A DNA stretch of 64,000 nucleotides from Bariatricus massiliensis (GCF_900086725.1 NZ_LT574838.1:560986-624985); one strand, 5' to 3'; shown: positions 7,509 to 16,734, counted from the first letter of the stretch. Program-made: numbers and translations. Notes: generated by a model not told the origin, from the sequence alone.

Positions 7509-8615
7509 ATGACTACTGTATTGATTATAATTGCTGTTATCTTCCTTGCAGCATTACTGCTGCTCTTCTCTGTATGGCGCGTCCGAACCCGGCATTTTCG
7601 GCCAAGCAGCGATAAGCAGCGCCAGCAAAATGAATTAAACGCCGAGCTCGAAGAGACCGGCTTCGCATACGAACTAAAAGGAGACTATTTTTATTCCCTT
7701 ATGGACTGCTGGCAGCGGGAAACCGGCTATTGCCGGCTCTATGACGAGGCTGCGCCATTGTTCAATATGATAATGGACTGTGAGCCTGTCACCTTCTTCT
7801 ATGCCGGAAAGCGCTGGCTTATCGAATTGTGGAAAGGCCAGTACGGCATCACAACCGGAGCTGAAATCGGCGTATACCATACGGCCCGGGAGGATATGGA
7901 CACAGATAAATTTAAAGGTACTTTCTATGAAGCTATACAAGACAATGAAATGCTTAAAATGTCTTTCGTACTCCGCAGAAACGGCAAGAAAATATTGCAG
8001 CGAAGTGCAGTTCACTGGTGGCTTACAGGATTTAAACTTGGATTATTTTCGGAGACAGATGCCCTCACAATGGACGCCAAAATTACTTTTCCAACTGTAG
8101 AGATGCGAAATGCATTTACAGCAGCCTTAAAGGAACTTGGCTACAGCAGGCGGGAATTTTCCACGAGGCAGCGCACGGTTTCTATCCATTATACAGCCCC
8201 TCACTCACCACAGCCAGAATCCCGGAATAGAGCAAGCGAAAGTATTGTACAACAGACAAACAGCAGCAACTGTAAACTCTATAATTTTGCAACCGGTAAA
8301 TACAGCGATACTCTGGATAAACTAGAATACGTGAAAGCTATGATGCCCGAACTGTATACTATTTTTGTAAAATCACTTTATGCCCGGGGAATATATGAAG
8401 CATTCGGCTGGATCAAGGATTGGCTGGACGGACAACATCCCAAACCCAAACCGATTCCCCCTTGTCCGCCGCCCAAACCACCGATTTGCCCTTGCCCACC
8501 GCCCGAAACACCTTGTCCACCGCCCGAGCGGCCCAAACCACCTTGCTGCCCGAATCGGAACTGCTGCCCATGCCCCTCTAATTGTCCCGGCAGTTGTAAT
8601 GACAGACAGCCCTAG
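7509..8615 (+). CDS. DUF4474 domain protein with Cys/Pro-rich C-terminal tail
   Basis: The 368-residue protein has an N-terminal membrane helix (about residues 3-22), a central region of about 230 residues that looks like DUF4474 (LIELWKGQYGITTGAEIGVY, AVHWWLTGFKLG), an alpha-helical linker, and a tail from about residue 308 made almost only of Pro, Cys and Lys (for example PPCPPPKPPICPCPPP), with about eleven cysteines in the last 50 residues. DUF4474 has no known function. The tail could bind metal, cross-link by disulfides or be a spacer; this is speculation. The gene is followed 5 bp later by a metallophosphoesterase gene, suggesting an operon. The ATG has AAAGGA upstream. Confidence 0.8.
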   Translation: MTTVLIIIAVIFLAALLLLFSVWRVRTRHFRPSSDKQRQQNELNAELEETGFAYELKGDYFYSLMDCWQRETGYCRLYDEAAPLFNMIMDCEPVTFFYAGKRWLIELWKGQYGITTGAEIGVYHTAREDMDTDKFKGTFYEAIQDNEMLKMSFVLRRNGKKILQRSAVHWWLTGFKLGLFSETDALTMDAKITFPTVEMRNAFTAALKELGYSRREFSTRQRTVSIHYTAPHSPQPESRNRASESIVQQTNSSNCKLYNFATGKYSDTLDKLEYVKAMMPELYTIFVKSLYARGIYEAFGWIKDWLDGQHPKPKPIPPCPPPKPPICPCPPPETPCPPPERPKPPCCPNRNCCPCPSNCPGSCNDRQP

Positions 8616-8620
8616 CCCTC

Positions 8621-9523
8621 ATGCAAGAAGCATCTCTCAGCAAAAAACTGGATAAGGTCTACAGAAATGCGCAGGTGGTAACATTTGATTCAGATTCCAA
8701 GATTATTTTAATGAGTGACTGCCATCGGGGTCAGGGGAATGCCGGAGATAACTTTTTAGCAAATCAGACGGTTACTTTCGGCGCTCTGGAATATTATTTC
8801 CAGAATGGATTCACTTATATCGAATTGGGCGACGGCGATGAACTTTGGGAAAACCGGCAGCTAAAACAGATTATTGAAGTACACAGCGATATTTTCTGGA
8901 TGCTTTCTAAATTTTATAATGAGGCACGGCTTTATCTGCTTTATGGAAACCATGACATTGTAAAACGGCGTCCAGAATATATGAAACAACACGGAAGTAG
9001 TTATTATTGCGAGGCATCCCACTGTGAGAAGCCACTGCTAAACGATATTACTGTTTCTGAAGGTTTAATCTTAAGAAATTGTTTAGATAACAAAGAAATA
9101 TTTTTAATACACGGCCATCAGGGCGATCTGCTAAATGATACCCTTTGGCCTCTGGCAAGATTTTTAGTGAGATATGTATGGCGGCGCTTAGAGCTGGCCG
9201 GATTTCTGGACCCTACAGGCGCCGGACGGCCTCGAAAAGCGAAGGAGCGTATAGAGAAAAGGCTGGCCGCCTATGCAAAAGAACATCACAGTATCCTAAT
9301 TGCAGGCCACACACACCGGCCCGTATTTTCCAGCCCCACAGAAGGATATTACTTCAATACCGGCAGCTGCGTACACCCTCGTTGTATTACAGGCATTGAG
9401 ATAGAAAACAATCATATCACATTGGTAAAATGGTCGGTGAAAGCCAGAAAAGACAGAACACTGTCTGTGGAACGCGAGGTTCTTGAAGGACCGGCTGCAT
9501 TATCAGATTATACAAATATATAA
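8621..9523 (+). CDS. Calcineurin-like metallophosphoesterase
   Basis: This 300-residue protein carries the metallophosphoesterase motifs in order: MSDCHRGQG (about 28-36), a GDGDE block, LYGNHDIVKR, LIHGHQGD and AGHTHRPVF, which ligate two metal ions. The layout resembles UDP-2,3-diacylglucosamine hydrolase-like and other broad phosphoesterases, but a Gram-positive host argues against a lipid A role, so the substrate is unknown. It begins 5 bp after the DUF4474 gene with no clear ribosome binding site, which fits translational coupling. A strong terminator follows. Confidence 0.85.
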   Translation: MQEASLSKKLDKVYRNAQVVTFDSDSKIILMSDCHRGQGNAGDNFLANQTVTFGALEYYFQNGFTYIELGDGDELWENRQLKQIIEVHSDIFWMLSKFYNEARLYLLYGNHDIVKRRPEYMKQHGSSYYCEASHCEKPLLNDITVSEGLILRNCLDNKEIFLIHGHQGDLLNDTLWPLARFLVRYVWRRLELAGFLDPTGAGRPRKAKERIEKRLAAYAKEHHSILIAGHTHRPVFSSPTEGYYFNTGSCVHPRCITGIEIENNHITLVKWSVKARKDRTLSVEREVLEGPAALSDYTNI

Positions 9524-9531
9524 TTCCAGAT

Positions 9532-9593
9532 GGGGAATGGTTCGGTGAGACACGTTCTAGTATAGTATGTTCACCGCATCCATTCCCCTTTTT
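9532..9593 (+). terminator. Rho-independent terminator after phosphoesterase gene
   Basis: GGGGAATGG (9532-9540) pairs with CCATTCCCC (9580-9588), and CGGTGA (9543-9548) with TCACCG (9571-9576) inside it; TTTTT follows at 9589-9593. It separates the operon from the convergent cstA-type gene. Confidence 0.85.
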
Positions 9594-9628
9594 AGGAAAA
9601 GTTTGACTTTTCTTCTTCGGTCATACGT

Positions 9629-11041
9629 TTACTTCATTTCCTTATAGCGCAGCACATGCAGCAGAAAGAGTACGCCGCACGCCCCGGTGAAAACTGCGCC
9701 GAGAGGATACGCCCACGCCTGTGAAATACGGAACCCTTCGTCCGCCATCAGGATGTATGTGCTGCTCACACCTGACATAAACAGCGCCGGAAGCGCCGCC
9801 ATCAGGCAGGCGGGACCGGGCCGTTCCCGGCTAATATAGACTGCCGCCGCCCATAGCGCAATCATGGCAAGGCTCTGGTTCGCCCAAGAAAAATAGCGCC
9901 ATATCACATCAAAGTTTAATTGGGTCAGCAACGCGCCGACTGCCAGCAGCGGAACGGTCAAAAGCAGCCTCTTTTGGATTTTGCTTTGGTCAATATGGAA
10001 CCAGTCGGCCAGTGTCAGCCGCGCGCTGCGGAAGGCTGTGTCTCCTGATGTGACCGGACAGGCCACCACGCCGACCACCGCAAGAGCGCCGCCGACAATC
10101 CCTAGCAGAGAGGTGGAAATCTCATACACCACGCCAGATTGCCCCAGAGAACTGAGCGCCTTTTGCAGCCCGCCGGCCGCGCCATAAAAGGCCACGCCCG
10201 CCGCCGCCCAAATCAATGCAATCACTCCCTCGGCAATCATCGCGCCATAAAACACTTTCCGGCCATCACTTTCTTTTTTCATGCACCGAGCCATCATAGG
10301 TGATTGTGTGGCATGAAAACCGGAAATCGCGCCGCAGGCCACGGTGACGAATAAATACGGCCACACAGGTTTACCGTCCGGATGGAGATTTTGCAGTGTC
10401 AGCTCCGGCAAAGCATAGCCTTTCGCAATCAAACCGCCCGCAATCCCCACTACCATGACAATCAGCACCACGCCAAATACAGGGTACAGTTTTCCAATGA
10501 GCTTGTCGATAGGCAGCAGCGTCGCCAGCAGGTAATACAGCAGAATGGCCGCCACCCAAAACGGAACGCCCAGCCTTTCCGGTGTGAGCATGGCCAGCAG
10601 CGTTGCCGGGCTGGTGACAAACACCGTACCGACCAGAACCAGCAGCAGGACGGAAAACACCCTCATGACCTGTTTCATGCCGCGTCCCAAGTATTTTCCC
10701 ACAATTTCGGACACACTTGCCCCACCCATGCGCACAGAAATCATGCCAGTGAAGTAATCATGCACCGCGCCGCCCAAAATGCAGCCGAACACAATCCAAA
10801 GGAATACTACTGGCCCGAACACCGCACCCATCAGTGCTCCAAAAATCGGGCCGGTTCCCGCGATGTTGAGCAATTGGATGAGAAACACCTTCCATGTTGG
10901 CATTTCCACATAGTCAATGCCATCCGTCATACTCACGGCAGGGGTAGGCCGGTTATCCGGCCCAAAAACCCGCTCTGCAAGTTTGCCATAGAAGAAATAT
11001 CCACATGCCAGCAGCACGAGCGAAACTACAAAAGTTATCAA
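9629..11041 (-). CDS. cstA: Carbon starvation protein A family carrier (CstA/BtsT type)
   Basis: This 470-residue protein with about 12 or more membrane helices has the CstA hallmarks LLNIAGTGPIFGALMGAVFG near residues 58-77 and GGAVHDYFTGMISVRMGG. The length matches the short CstA form common in Clostridia, shorter than the E. coli proteins of about 700. Characterised relatives import pyruvate or peptides. The start is TTG at 11041, preceded by GAGGTG. It is divergent from a LytTR response regulator, an arrangement seen for pyruvate-responsive CstA/BtsT systems, and 21-bp-spaced repeats lie upstream of its -10. ppdK, which handles pyruvate, lies nearby. Confidence 0.88.
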   Translation of the reverse strand: MITFVVSLVLLACGYFFYGKLAERVFGPDNRPTPAVSMTDGIDYVEMPTWKVFLIQLLNIAGTGPIFGALMGAVFGPVVFLWIVFGCILGGAVHDYFTGMISVRMGGASVSEIVGKYLGRGMKQVMRVFSVLLLVLVGTVFVTSPATLLAMLTPERLGVPFWVAAILLYYLLATLLPIDKLIGKLYPVFGVVLIVMVVGIAGGLIAKGYALPELTLQNLHPDGKPVWPYLFVTVACGAISGFHATQSPMMARCMKKESDGRKVFYGAMIAEGVIALIWAAAGVAFYGAAGGLQKALSSLGQSGVVYEISTSLLGIVGGALAVVGVVACPVTSGDTAFRSARLTLADWFHIDQSKIQKRLLLTVPLLAVGALLTQLNFDVIWRYFSWANQSLAMIALWAAAVYISRERPGPACLMAALPALFMSGVSSTYILMADEGFRISQAWAYPLGAVFTGACGVLFLLHVLRYKEMK

Positions 11042-11130
11042 TCACATCACCTCTTTATTATAATTTGACTTAAAATATACTTTTTGTTATAATTACCCAA
11101 AATCTGTCACAAGTATAAATTTACGATTCT

Positions 11131-11200
11131 ATTATAATAGATGATTTTCTATTCGTGGGGTCAATCACTTAATCGACACTCCACATCACTTAATCAACAC
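11131..11200. promoter_or_regulatory. cstA -10 box and paired 16-bp direct repeats (LytTR-type site)
   Basis: ATCACTTAATCGACAC at 11164-11179 recurs with one change (ATCACTTAATCAACAC) at 11185-11200, a 21-bp period, which places the copies on one face of the helix as LytTR regulators require. On the minus strand a TATAAT lies at 11131-11136 without a proper -35, so the repeats fall at roughly -40 to -76 of the cstA start, an activator position. They also lie 35-70 bp before the regulator gene. Confidence 0.7.
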
Positions 11201-11234
11201 AAAATCAAAAAACGGGAAAGGGAGGTTGAAAACG

Positions 11235-11981
11235 ATGCTGCAAATCGCAATCTGTGACGACGATGAAAAAGAGCTAGAGTATATTTATAGGCTGACAGAG
11301 GCATACCGTGATATACATCCCGAACTGGATATTGCCGTTCGGAAATTCCAGAACGGCTATGACCTGCTGGAAGCCGTGAACGCCCGGAGCCGGTTCAATG
11401 TTTATCTTTTGGATATTCTCATGCCGGTGGTCAATGGCATTGAAGTCGGCGCTGTCATCCGCCAAAAGGACAGCGCCGCCATTCTTATTTATCTGACCTC
11501 TTCCCCTGATTTTGCCGTGGAATCCTACACGGTGGAGGCACAGGGGTATTTGTTAAAACCATTTATAAAGCAACACCTGTTTGCAATACTAGATAAAAAA
11601 ATCGCCCATTTGGACGCAGATGACGATCGCCGGCTGGTGATTCAAACGCCGGACGGCGGTGTGGAAGCCATTCCGTATTGCAGACTGCTTTATGTAGAAT
11701 ACACTCAGCATCGCCTCATTGCCTATCGGCTGGACGGACAAATATCAAAAAGCGTTTATCAGAGGGAATCCTTTAAACAGCTTACCGCACCGCTGATAAC
11801 TGACGGCCGCTTTGTGAAAATTTCCGCCGCACATATCGTCAACATGCAGCATGTAAGCGCCGTGACTTCCCGGCAGTTCGAGCTGGCAAACGGAAAAAAG
11901 CTGCCCTTGTCCCGCATTTATAAAGAAGCAAGGAAAACTTATCTTGATTACCTGCTGGAAAGAGGAGTGTCGAACACCTAA
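11235..11981 (+). CDS. LytTR family response regulator (orphan)
   Basis: The start is ATG 11235 (MLQIAICDDDEKELEY), 9 nt after GGGAGG; a TTG directly abutting that site is unlikely. The 248-residue protein has a receiver domain (acidic DDD near the N-terminus, phospho-acceptor Asp in YLLDILMPVVNG, conserved Lys in LLKPF) and a C-terminal LytTR DNA-binding domain. No sensor kinase gene is adjacent. It is divergent from cstA and probably activates it through the paired repeats in between; the missing kinase must lie elsewhere if the regulator works as a classical two-component system. Confidence 0.9.
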   Translation: MLQIAICDDDEKELEYIYRLTEAYRDIHPELDIAVRKFQNGYDLLEAVNARSRFNVYLLDILMPVVNGIEVGAVIRQKDSAAILIYLTSSPDFAVESYTVEAQGYLLKPFIKQHLFAILDKKIAHLDADDDRRLVIQTPDGGVEAIPYCRLLYVEYTQHRLIAYRLDGQISKSVYQRESFKQLTAPLITDGRFVKISAAHIVNMQHVSAVTSRQFELANGKKLPLSRIYKEARKTYLDYLLERGVSNT

Positions 11982-11989
11982 ACGTATAA

Positions 11990-12023
11990 AAAAGACCTTT
12001 GGCGGTCAGGCCAAAGGTCTTTT
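11990..12023. terminator. Bidirectional terminator between LytTR gene and ppdK
   Basis: AAAAGACCTTTGGC (11990-12003) pairs perfectly over 14 bp with GCCAAAGGTCTTTT (12010-12023) around a 6-nt loop. T-rich tracts flank it on both strands, so it can end both convergent transcripts. Confidence 0.9.
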
Positions 12024-12073
12024 GATTTTTGCAGCGGCAGGATAAACGCCTTTGCATCATAACAAATCTCTAA

Positions 12074-14707
12074 TTACGCATTCTTTGCATTGATTGCAGC
12101 CTGAGCAGCAGCCAGACGAGCAATCGGTACACGGAACGGTGAGCAGGATACATAGTTCAGACCAATCTTATTGCAGAATTCTACAGAAGAAGGATCTCCG
12201 CCGTGCTCTCCACAGATACCGATATGAAGATTCGGATTAGCCGGCTTACCTAACTTGATAGCTGTTTCCATCAGTTTGCCGACACCAATCTGGTCAAGTC
12301 TTGCAAATGGATCGCTCTCGAAGATTTTAGCGTCATAGTAAGCATCTAAGAACTTACCAGCATCATCACGTGAGAATCCGTATGTCATCTGTGTCAAATC
12401 GTTTGTACCGAAGCAGAAGAAATCAGCTTCTTTTGCGATTTCGTCAGCTGTAAGAGCAGCTCTCGGAATCTCAATCATAGTACCAACTTCGTATTTTAAC
12501 TCAATGCCAGAAGCTGCGATTTCAGCGTCTGCTGTCTCAACAACGAACTTCTTAACATATTTCAGCTCTTTGATATCGCCAATCAGCGGAATCATGATTT
12601 CCGGGCATACATTCCAGTCCGGATGAGCCTTCTTAACATTGATTGCCGCACGGATAACAGCCTTTGTCTGCATCTTAGCGATTTCCGGATAAGTTACAGC
12701 AAGACGGCATCCACGGTGTCCCATCATCGGGTTGAACTCATGAAGAGAATCAATGATTGTCTTGATCTGCTCTACAGTTTTGCCCTGAGCGTCAGCAAGT
12801 TTCTTGATATCTTCTTCTTCAGTCGGAACGAATTCATGAAGCGGCGGATCAAGGAAACGGATAGTAACCGGATTTCCTTCCAGTGCTTCGAACAATCCTT
12901 CAAAGTCTCCCTGCTGTTCCGGAAGAATCTTCTCCAGTGCAGCTTCTCTTTCTTCCAAAGTCTCAGAACAAATCATTTCACGGAATGCATCGATTCTGTT
13001 TCCTTCAAAGAACATATGCTCTGTACGGCAAAGACCGATACCTTCTGCGCCAAGCTCGCGGGCTTTTCTAGCGTCTGCCGGTGTATCTGCATTTGTGCGG
13101 ACATTCATTGTTCTGAACTTGTCAGCCCATCCCATGATTCTTCCGAATTCACCTGCGATTGTAGCGTCTACTGTCGGAATCAATCCATCGTAGATATTAC
13201 CTGTGGAACCGTCAAGAGAAATTGCATCTCCTTCATGGTACTCTTTACCTGCAAGTGTGAATTTCTTATTTGCTTCGTCCATAACGATGTCGCCGCATCC
13301 GGATACACAGCATGTACCCATACCACGTGCAACAACGGCAGCGTGTGATGTCATACCGCCACGTACTGTCAGGATTCCCTGTGCAGCTTTCATACCTTCG
13401 ATATCTTCCGGAGATGTCTCAAGACGTACAAGTACAACTTTCTCTCCCTTAGCAGCCCATGCTTTTGCGTCTTCTGCTGTAAACACGATCTTACCGCATG
13501 CAGCTCCCGGAGAAGCTCCAAGTGCTCTCGCTACCGGCTCAGCAGCCTTAAGTGCAGCAGCGTCGAACTGCGGATGCAGAAGTGTATCAAGGTTTCTCGG
13601 GTCAATCATAGCAACAGCTTTTTCTTCTGTAATCATGCCTTCATCTACAAGATCGCAGGCAATCTTCAGAGCAGCCTGAGCTGTTCTCTTACCGTTACGT
13701 GTCTGCAGCATGTAGAGCTTCTTATCCTCGATAGTGAACTCCATGTCCTGCATATCTCTGTAATGGTTCTCCAGTGTATCGCAGATTTCTACGAACTGGT
13801 TGAATACTTCCGGCATAACTTCTTTTAACTGGTCAATCTTCTGAGGTGTACGAACACCGGCAACAACGTCTTCGCCCTGTGCGTTCATAAGGAACTCACC
13901 CATCAGCTTCTTCTCACCTGTAGCAGGGTCACGTGTAAACGCTACACCTGTACCAGATGTCTCGCCCATGTTACCAAATGCCATCATCTGTACGTTGACA
14001 GCTGTTCCCCATGAATACGGGATATCGTTGTCACGACGGTAAACATTCGCTCTCGGGTTGTCCCATGAACGGAATACGGCTTTGATAGCTCCCATCAGCT
14101 GTTCCTTCGGATCAGTCGGGAATTCAGCGCCGATCATTTCTTTATATTCTGCCTTGAACTGGTTAGCAAGCTCTTTCAAGTCTTCTGCTGTAAGGTCAAC
14201 ATCCTGTGTTACACCTTTTTCTTCTTTCATCTTGTCGATCAGTTCTTCAAAGTATTTCTTACCAACTTCCATAACTACATCAGAGTACATCTGGATGAAT
14301 CTTCTGTAGCAGTCCCAAGCCCAGCGCGGATTGCCTGATTTGGCAGCTAATACTTCAACTACTTCTTCATTTAAACCAAGGTTAAGGATTGTATCCATCA
14401 TACCTGGCATGGAAGCTCTGGCACCGGAACGTACAGAAACAAGAAGTGGATTCTCTTTGTCACCGAATTTTTTGCCGGTGATTTCTTCCATCTTAACGAT
14501 AGATTCCATAATCTGTTCCATAATCTCGTCATTGATTTTTTTGCCATCTTCATAGTACTGTGTACAAGCTTCTGTTGTGATTGTGAAGCCCTGTGGTACC
14601 GGAAGACCTAAGGATGTCATTTCAGCAAGGTTAGAACCTTTTCCACCAAGCAGGTTTCTCATGGTAGCGTTACCTTCTGTAAACATATAGACCCATTTTG
14701 TTGCCAT
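12074..14707 (-). CDS. ppdK: Pyruvate, phosphate dikinase
   Basis: The enzyme interconverts ATP, Pi and pyruvate with AMP, PPi and phosphoenolpyruvate in the cytoplasm; in anaerobes it serves PPi-linked glycolysis or PEP formation. The start is ATG 14707 (MATKWVYMFTEGNATM), with AGGAGG upstream; the longer frame to 14773 has no ribosome site. The 877 residues show the ATP-grasp N-domain (GGKGSNLAEM, SVRSGARASMPGMMDT), the swivelling phosphohistidine domain with GGMTSHAAVVARGMG, and the C-terminal PEP/pyruvate barrel (GICGEHGGDP near the end), the usual full length. It has its own promoter. Confidence 0.97.
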   Translation of the reverse strand: MATKWVYMFTEGNATMRNLLGGKGSNLAEMTSLGLPVPQGFTITTEACTQYYEDGKKINDEIMEQIMESIVKMEEITGKKFGDKENPLLVSVRSGARASMPGMMDTILNLGLNEEVVEVLAAKSGNPRWAWDCYRRFIQMYSDVVMEVGKKYFEELIDKMKEEKGVTQDVDLTAEDLKELANQFKAEYKEMIGAEFPTDPKEQLMGAIKAVFRSWDNPRANVYRRDNDIPYSWGTAVNVQMMAFGNMGETSGTGVAFTRDPATGEKKLMGEFLMNAQGEDVVAGVRTPQKIDQLKEVMPEVFNQFVEICDTLENHYRDMQDMEFTIEDKKLYMLQTRNGKRTAQAALKIACDLVDEGMITEEKAVAMIDPRNLDTLLHPQFDAAALKAAEPVARALGASPGAACGKIVFTAEDAKAWAAKGEKVVLVRLETSPEDIEGMKAAQGILTVRGGMTSHAAVVARGMGTCCVSGCGDIVMDEANKKFTLAGKEYHEGDAISLDGSTGNIYDGLIPTVDATIAGEFGRIMGWADKFRTMNVRTNADTPADARKARELGAEGIGLCRTEHMFFEGNRIDAFREMICSETLEEREAALEKILPEQQGDFEGLFEALEGNPVTIRFLDPPLHEFVPTEEEDIKKLADAQGKTVEQIKTIIDSLHEFNPMMGHRGCRLAVTYPEIAKMQTKAVIRAAINVKKAHPDWNVCPEIMIPLIGDIKELKYVKKFVVETADAEIAASGIELKYEVGTMIEIPRAALTADEIAKEADFFCFGTNDLTQMTYGFSRDDAGKFLDAYYDAKIFESDPFARLDQIGVGKLMETAIKLGKPANPNLHIGICGEHGGDPSSVEFCNKIGLNYVSCSPFRVPIARLAAAQAAINAKNA

Positions 14708-14812
14708 TTTACAATTCCTCCTCGTATTTGTTTGTGATGTATATAAAATATGAAAAGCTAGCGCTCTTCTCATCTTATAACCTTCATTTAGATGCGGATT
14801 TTCCGCACTAAT

Positions 14813-14841
14813 ATTGTAATTGTTTTATCAAAGTTCGTCAA
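14813..14841 (-). promoter_or_regulatory. ppdK promoter
   Basis: TTGACG (14836-14841), a 17-bp spacer and TACAAT (14813-14818) read on the minus strand, about 100 bp before the ppdK start. A small GCGGAAAATCCGC stem lies at the expected 5' end of the message. Confidence 0.75.
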
Positions 14842-14924
14842 GCATTTTCGGGGTTTCAGACATTATTCAGAACTTTCTACATAAAATTTACTATTTTAGG
14901 CTCCGCTATACACAATGCGCCCAA

Positions 14925-16448
14925 TTATTGCATCCAAACCGTTCCAGTTGCCACACGCTCACAAAAAGCACGGTCATGCTCCACGAACAGAAGTGTAGGC
15001 TTATACTCTGTCAAAAGTTCCTCTATTTGCATTCTTGAAATCACGTCAATGTAGTTGAGCGGTTCATCCCAGATATACAGGTGCGCTGGCTGGCAGAGGC
15101 TTGCGGCTATCATCACTTTCTTTTTCTGCCCTGCGCTGAAATATTCCATATCCTTATCGAACTGCTCTCTGGAAAAATCCAATTTCCTCAGTATGGCTTT
15201 AAAAAGAGTCTCATCTATCCCACTGTTCACAGCATAATCTTTTAGATTCCCCCTAAGCCCCGAAGTATCCTGAGATACATAAGAAATCTTAAGCGCCGGA
15301 TTTTTCCTCATGGCTCCGGTATAATTTCCGCCCTCTACTTGATGTCCGTCTTTTGCCTTTTCAGAGATTCTCTCTCCGCAGATTAGTCTCAGTACACTGG
15401 ATTTGCCGCACCCGTTTTTACCTCTGAGCGCCAGACGCTCTCCTTGGCAGATTGTCAGATTCATCTCCTTTACTGCCTGCGTATCGCCATAGAAAATAGA
15501 AATCCCCTCAAGCTCTACAAGCTTCTCTGTCTGAAATTTCAAAGGATGAATCTTCAGTTCTTCCTTTTCCTCCAGATTTTTCAAAAGCTTTGATTTATCC
15601 TCCAGCTGTCCCTGCCTTCTTTTCTCCAATGTCTTAGCTTTCTTCATCATCTTGGCAGACTTATGTCCGATAAACCCCCGATCCGGCCGAAGTCCCGCTA
15701 TTCTCGTTCCCTTTTTAGACTTTTCCACCTGCTCAGACCATCCGGCGGCTCTTCTTGCCGCTCCTTCCAGCCTCCTGATATCCTTCTTGAGCTTTGCATG
15801 CTCCGCCAGTTCATGCTCATCCTGAAGCCTCCTGTTCTCCCACCACGAAGAAAAATTCCCCTTCTGTATCTCAATATCAGACCGGTTAATAGAAAGGACA
15901 TGGTCTATACAATTATCCAGAAACATCCTATCGTGGGATACGAGTATAAAACTTCTCTTTTTCCTCAGATACTGTGCCAGTATATCCCTCCCCTCCATAT
16001 CCAAATGATTTGTAGGCTCGTCAATCAGCAAAAAGGTGTTTTCCTTGAGAAACAGACCGCACAGCAGCGCCTTGGTGCGCTGGCCTTCCGACAAGGTATC
16101 GAAGGGCCTGTAGAGCGCCTCCGCCTCCATCTGGAGCATAGAAAGCTCCCTCATAATTTCCCAGTCCTCAGCCTGCGGACATATCCTCTTAATTACATCA
16201 AGCGTGAGTTCACGCATATCCTTCACCTCGTAAGGAAAATATTCAAATTCCAGCCCGGCTGCGGCAATGGTACCGCTATACTCGTATTTTCCCAAAAGCA
16301 GCTTGAGGAATGTCGTCTTTCCCCGTCCGTTCCTCCCTATAAATCCCAACTTCCAGTCAGTGTCGATCTGAAAGCTCACGGACTCAAAAATATTGTCATA
16401 GCTGCCTTCATATGCAAAAGTCAAATCTACAACATTAATTAAAGCCAT
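14925..16448 (-). CDS. Lsa-like ABC-F ATPase (ribosome protection type)
   Basis: The start is ATG 16448 (MALINVVDLTFAYEG), 8 nt after AAGGAGG. The 507-residue protein has two ABC domains without membrane helices: Walker A GRNGRGKT and GKNGCGKSS, signatures LSEGQRTK and FSAGQKKK, joined by a charged linker. The N-terminal DTDWKLGFIGRNGRGKTTF is strikingly like Lsa/Vga proteins, which displace lincosamides, streptogramin A or pleuromutilins from the ribosome. The long leader with short ORFs and a terminator supports a drug-inducible resistance gene, since such genes are often attenuated. Actual resistance is not proven; housekeeping ABC-F members exist but usually lack such leaders. Confidence 0.9.
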   Translation of the reverse strand: MALINVVDLTFAYEGSYDNIFESVSFQIDTDWKLGFIGRNGRGKTTFLKLLLGKYEYSGTIAAAGLEFEYFPYEVKDMRELTLDVIKRICPQAEDWEIMRELSMLQMEAEALYRPFDTLSEGQRTKALLCGLFLKENTFLLIDEPTNHLDMEGRDILAQYLRKKRSFILVSHDRMFLDNCIDHVLSINRSDIEIQKGNFSSWWENRRLQDEHELAEHAKLKKDIRRLEGAARRAAGWSEQVEKSKKGTRIAGLRPDRGFIGHKSAKMMKKAKTLEKRRQGQLEDKSKLLKNLEEKEELKIHPLKFQTEKLVELEGISIFYGDTQAVKEMNLTICQGERLALRGKNGCGKSSVLRLICGERISEKAKDGHQVEGGNYTGAMRKNPALKISYVSQDTSGLRGNLKDYAVNSGIDETLFKAILRKLDFSREQFDKDMEYFSAGQKKKVMIAASLCQPAHLYIWDEPLNYIDVISRMQIEELLTEYKPTLLFVEHDRAFCERVATGTVWMQ

Positions 16449-16501
16449 ATGATAATCCTCCTTTATCCGCGTGTCATGCAATCAAACAGTTTTCCTATGA
16501 T

Positions 16502-16538
16502 ATAAAAAGCCGCAGAAAAGGTACATTTCCTGCGGCTT
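16502..16538 (-). terminator. Transcription attenuator hairpin in ABC-F leader
   Basis: On the minus strand AAGCCGCAG (16538-16530) pairs with CTGCGGCTT (16515-16507), followed by TTTAT. It lies between the leader ORFs and the ABC-F start, about 60 bp before the gene, as a premature terminator would. A nearby CGCAGG copy upstream (around 16558-16563) could compete for pairing as an anti-terminator arm. Confidence 0.75.
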
Positions 16539-16679
16539 AATAAATGCGGAATAATCCTGCGACAGACTATCGGCTTTCATTACAAGGCGTAAAAGAATGC
16601 AACACTTTCCTGCTTGGGCACAACAAAATAAAGGCAGAATATTCTGCTCCTGTCCTTCTATGTTACTGCCCTTAACTAA

Positions 16680-16700
16680 TTAGCAAGAAATTGATGACAT
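16680..16700 (-). CDS. Putative leader peptide MSSISC upstream of ABC-F gene
   Basis: ATG at 16698-16700 opens a six-codon ORF (M-S-S-I-S-C, stop TAA at 16680-16682) preceded by an excellent AGGAGGTGAAAGG site. It begins about 28 nt after the predicted start of promoter P2 and lies upstream of the attenuator. A tiny ORF with so strong a ribosome site, placed this way, is typical of ribosome-stalling leaders of antibiotic resistance genes. Confidence 0.7.
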   Translation of the reverse strand: MSSISC

Positions 16701-16734
16701 CCTTTCACCTCCTAAATATTCATTCTTATTACTG

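Noticed and set aside
8440..8580. CRISPR-like or tandem repeat array
   Set aside because: The repeated CCGCCC/CCACCG units encode the Pro/Cys-rich tail of the DUF4474 protein; unit lengths vary and there are no spacers.
10382..11068. 228-codon plus-strand ORF opposite the cstA-type gene
   Set aside because: His/Arg/Gln-rich shadow of a membrane protein gene with no domain or ribosome site.
12623..13348. Long plus-strand ORF opposite ppdK (241 codons)
   Set aside because: Antisense shadow of a highly conserved gene; no ribosome site and composition follows the ppdK codons.
15663..16442. 259-codon plus-strand ORF opposite the ABC-F gene
   Set aside because: Antisense shadow of two clear ATPase domains; no start signal.
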